From Burkholderiaceae bacterium (lineage in GTDB: Bacteria > Pseudomonadota > Gammaproteobacteria > Burkholderiales > Burkholderiaceae_E), in NCBI GenBank assembly GCA_021463505.1, contig JAJTYR010000010.1, positions 17,009 to 81,008 of the forward strand: a stretch of 64,000 nt of DNA, given 5' to 3'. A model generated the notes under the pieces. It made no database searches. It worked only from the letters and a program-made list of their open reading frames with translations, and was not told the DNA's origin. This document shows positions 60,952 to 64,000 of this stretch, in pieces; position 1 is the stretch's first letter, and every line of letters begins with the position of its first letter. Both the position numbers and the translations under genes were made by a program.

Positions 60952-61403
60952 TCAACCCTCATCGTCGCGCGTCGCGCCAAGCACGCGGCGCACGGTTTCG
61001 GCCGAAAACCCGCGCGCAAGCAGGAAGCGCGCCTGGCGCGCGCGGTCGGCGGGTGACGCGGGGAGCACCTTGAAACGACGCTGCCAGACCGTGCGGGCAC
61101 GCGCGAACTCGGTGCGCCCGAGCGCCGCAACGTGCGTCTGCACCAGCGCTTCGTCGAGTCCGTGCATGCGCATTTCGTGACGGATCGTGGCGGCGCCGAA
61201 GCGTTCGGCGCGCCGATGCACGAGCGATTCGGCGAAGCGCTCGTTCGAGAGCAGCCGCGCCGCAGTCAGTTCCTCGAGCAGCGCGCCGAGTTGTGTGGCG
61301 TTGTCGGCATGCGCGGCAAGTTTGCGGGCCAGCTCGGCGCGGCTGTGTTCGCGCCGTGCGAGCAGGCGCAGCGCGCGTGCCTTCAGCGACGTGTCGCCAG
61401 GTT

Positions 61404-61407
<4 letters not shown>
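60952..61407 (-). CDS. recX: RecA regulator RecX, apparent CTG start
   Basis: A 151-aa Rec[21 protein letters not shown] at the start, [40 protein letters not shown] and the end [20 protein letters not shown] are family. The frame has no ATG, GTG or TTG before codon 63 (GTG at 61221), which would cut away the first helical repeat. A CTG at 61405-61407 overlaps the recA stop (CTGA), with a perfect GAGGAGG ribosome site at 61415-61421 and 7-nt spacing. This is the likely start. RecX restrains RecA filaments and is often made by read-through from recA. Confidence 0.8.
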
Positions 61408-62462
<1,055 letters not shown>

Positions 62463-62497
62463 GGCTGGCTTTGTCCGGTTGCGGGGAAGTGGACCGG

Positions 62498-62530
62498 ATT
62501 ATGGCACAGCACTACTGTATAAACAATCAG
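62498..62530 (-). promoter_or_regulatory. recA promoter with LexA (SOS)-type box
   Basis: Minus strand has -35 TTGTTT (62521-62526), a 17-bp spacer and -10 CATAAT (62498-62503). CTGATTGTTTATACAG (62515-62530) overlaps the -35 and matches the SOS form CTGT-N8-ACAG except for one base, thus CTG-N10-CAG. The transcript would start near 62491, 29 nt before the recA ATG. The box overlaps the pncC stop codon, so it also lies inside that gene's end. Confidence 0.7.
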
Positions 62531-63081
62531 CTGTTGGTATTAGGCTCATTGGGGCCAGCGACGGGTTCGGGCCGCCCGGGCAGCAGGCGATGCGCGCCGC
62601 GCAGCGCGTGCAGTGCCGCGGCACGCCGCACCGCTGCCCGGTCGCCGGCAAATTGTCGCGTTTCGGTGATCGGCGCCGTGTCGATCGCTGCCCAGCCAAA
62701 GCAGACCGTGCCCACCGGCTTGCCCGGCGTGGCGCCACCCGGGCCGGCGATGCCGGTGACCGCCAGCGCGATCTGCGCGCGGCTGCGCGCGAGCGCGCCG
62801 TCGGCCATCTGCACCGCGATCGCCTCGCTGACGGCGCCCGCGGCAGCCAGCGTGTCGGCCGACACACCGAGCAGGTCGGCCTTCGAGGCGTCGCTGTAGG
62901 TGACGAAACCGCGCTCGAACCAGCCGCTGGAGCCGCCCGTCTCGGTGAGCGCACGGGCGATCGCGCCGCCGGTGCAGGACTCGGCGGTAGCGACCATCCA
63001 GCCGCAGGCGCGCAGCGCACGCCCCAACGTGACGGCTTCCTCGACGACCTCGGACAGGCGATCGGTGTCATCGTTCGGCAT
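62527..63081 (-). CDS. pncC: Nicotinamide-nucleotide amidohydrolase PncC (CinA C-terminal type)
   Basis: A 184-aa stand-alone CinA C-domain: GWMVATAESCTGGAIARALT holds the catalytic Ser, SGWFERGFVTYSDASKADLL and ARSRAQIALAVTGIAGPGGA follow. PncC deamidates NMN in NAD salvage, and cinA-recA linkage is common in bacteria. The end (GRPEPVAGPNEPNTNS) is extended and disordered. The stop overlaps the recA SOS-type box. Upstream lies pgpA 40 bp away on the same strand. Confidence 0.92.
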   Translation of the reverse strand: MPNDDTDRLSEVVEEAVTLGRALRACGWMVATAESCTGGAIARALTETGGSSGWFERGFVTYSDASKADLLGVSADTLAAAGAVSEAIAVQMADGALARSRAQIALAVTGIAGPGGATPGKPVGTVCFGWAAIDTAPITETRQFAGDRAAVRRAAALHALRGAHRLLPGRPEPVAGPNEPNTNS

Positions 63082-63121
63082 TGCATTTTCCTCGGGAGAT
63101 GCCGTGCGGACCCGTCGGCGA

Positions 63122-63631
63122 TCAGCGCTGCCACAGCGCCATCAGCAGCAGCGTATAGAACGCCGCCAGCAGGTCGTCGAACATCACGCCGAAGCCGCTC
63201 TTCAATCTTGCGTCGAAGTAGCGGATCGGCGGCGGCTTGACGATGTCGAAAAAGCGAAACACGACGAACGCGGCGAATTGCGCAGCGAGGCTCGCCGGCA
63301 CGAACAGCAGGATCAGCCAGAACGCGACGATCTCGTCCCAGACGATCGAGCCGTGGTCGGCCACACCCAGATCACGCGCCGTCCTGCCGCATGCCCAGAC
63401 GCCCACCAGGACCCCGGCGGCAATGAGCATCGCCCAGGCGCCCGGCCCGAGCCAGCGGTCGAGAACGATGAACGCGAGCCAGGCCCACAGCGTGCCGACG
63501 GTGCCCGGCGCCCACGGCGACAGGCCGCTGCCGAAGCCGAACGCGATCCAGCGCGACAGGCGCTGGCGCATGAAGCGCGAGTCGGCTCGCACCGGCGCCG
63601 GTGCATGATCAGGCGAAGTGGTCGAAACCAT
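63122..63631 (-). CDS. pgpA: Phosphatidylglycerophosphatase A
   Basis: A 169-aa membrane protein: FGFGSGLSPWAPGTVGTLWA near the N-terminus, VADHGSIVWDEIVAFWLILL with conserved acids, and FFDIVKPPPIRYFDARLKSG. It removes phosphate from phosphatidylglycerophosphate to form phosphatidylglycerol. The ATG at 63631 overlaps the thiL end by 23 bp and has a GGAC-like ribosome site; the ATG at 63571 (MRQRLSRW) is an alternative that avoids overlap. thiL-pgpA-pncC is a usual order. Confidence 0.9.
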   Translation of the reverse strand: MVSTTSPDHAPAPVRADSRFMRQRLSRWIAFGFGSGLSPWAPGTVGTLWAWLAFIVLDRWLGPGAWAMLIAAGVLVGVWACGRTARDLGVADHGSIVWDEIVAFWLILLFVPASLAAQFAAFVVFRFFDIVKPPPIRYFDARLKSGFGVMFDDLLAAFYTLLLMALWQR

Positions 63632-64000
63632 GTCCGTCGACGGCCAGCGGCCGACCGCGTGCATCGTGAATCCGCAGCCCGGCGCCGGCGACGATGCGAC
63701 CGATGCGCGCGAGCGGCAGATCGAGGCGCCGGCCGATCGCTTCGATCGCGCCGCGATTCTCCGGAGCGGCGCTGAACAGCAATTCGTAGTCGTCCCCCCC
63801 GGCCAGCGCCAGACGCAGTCTCAGCGATTCGGGAAGTCCGTCGAGACCCGGATCGACCGGCACCGCGCTCCAGTCGACCTCGGCGCCGGCGCGCGAACGA
63901 TCGAGGATGTGGCCGAGGTCACCGACCAGACCGTCGGACAGGTCGATCGCGGCGCGCGCCACGTGGCGCAGCGCGAGTCCCAGCGCGACGCGCGGCTCGG
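63609..64000 (-). CDS. thiL: Thiamine-monophosphate kinase, C-terminal part (gene continues beyond window)
   Basis: About 130 residues of ThiL are present; the ATP-binding N-terminus lies to the right of the window. Visible: PRVALGLALR and ARAAIDLSDGLVGDLGHILD with its Mg-binding Asp residues, GGDDYELLFSAAP and PLARIGRIVAGAGLRI. The enzyme phosphorylates thiamine phosphate to thiamine diphosphate. It precedes pgpA on the same strand, a common pairing, and shares the thiamine pathway with thiE at 49.9 kb. Confidence 0.92.
   Translation of the reverse strand, partial: EPRVALGLALRHVARAAIDLSDGLVGDLGHILDRSRAGAEVDWSAVPVDPGLDGLPESLRLRLALAGGDDYELLFSAAPENRGAIEAIGRRLDLPLARIGRIVAGAGLRIHDARGRPLAVDGHGFDHFA

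Overview
The window is high-GC DNA that looks like a betaproteobacterial chromosome, most likely Burkholderiales. The support is gene order typical of that group: recA-recX-DUF2889-sucC-sucD-terC on one strand, and rubredoxin-pilG-pilH-pilI-pilJ-pilL/chpA-algH-ruvX-pyrR-pyrB-pyrX on the same strand. No rRNA, tRNA or CRISPR array was seen. Species cannot be named from the sequence alone.

Region 1 (1-14653, + strand) is a surface-polysaccharide (O-antigen) locus resembling the Pseudomonas aeruginosa B-band type. It holds the tail of a WbpB-like oxidoreductase, a UDP-GlcNAc-type 2-epimerase, a Wzx flippase, HisH2/HisF2 plus a WbpG-type sugar amidotransferase, a Wzy-like polymerase, two GT4 glycosyltransferases, a WbpS-like asparagine-synthase homologue, a WbpK/V-like reductase, a WbpL-like initiating transferase and a D-glucuronyl C5-epimerase-like protein. 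Many genes overlap by 4 bp (ATGA). A transposase remnant (about 14.7-14.9 kb) marks the edge. On the opposite strand lie UDP-GlcNAc 6-dehydrogenase (WbpA) and a membrane acyltransferase (14983-18322). The inferred product is an amidino- and amide-decorated di-N-acyl uronic acid polymer.

Region 2 (18.4-19.75 kb) is a small toxin-antitoxin patch, followed by ferredoxin-NADP reductase.

Region 3 (20.8-32.5 kb) is a taurine dissimilation locus: IclR regulator, TRAP transporter (tauK/L/M type), taurine dehydrogenase tauX/tauY, xsc and pta. A CobS/CobT-like AAA+/VWA pair is transcribed divergently from xsc and sits between xsc and pta; no other cobalamin gene is seen.

Region 4 (32.6-40.3 kb) has VapBC, apaH, UDP-glucose dehydrogenase and a UDP-glucuronate 4-epimerase, then pyrX (catalytically dead dihydroorotase), pyrB, pyrR, ruvX and algH.

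Region 5 (40.4-51.2 kb) is the Pil-Chp chemosensory operon controlling type IV pili (pilL/chpA, pilJ, pilI, pilH, pilG), a shortened rubredoxin, thiE, and a type IV pilin with a sigma-54-like promoter.

Region 6 (51.5-53.85 kb) is a toxin-antitoxin graveyard: two diverged copies of a DUF1640 / Phd-UPF0175 / DUF3368 module flank a broken higB with an intact higA. An intact relBE-like pair follows.

Region 7 (53.86-57.3 kb) pairs an MBL-fold cyclic-nucleotide phosphodiesterase candidate with a CHASE2 adenylate cyclase and an FHA protein. Region 8 (57.4-64 kb) has terC, sucD, sucC, DUF2889, recX (apparent CTG start), recA with a LexA-type box, pncC, pgpA and the 3' part of thiL.
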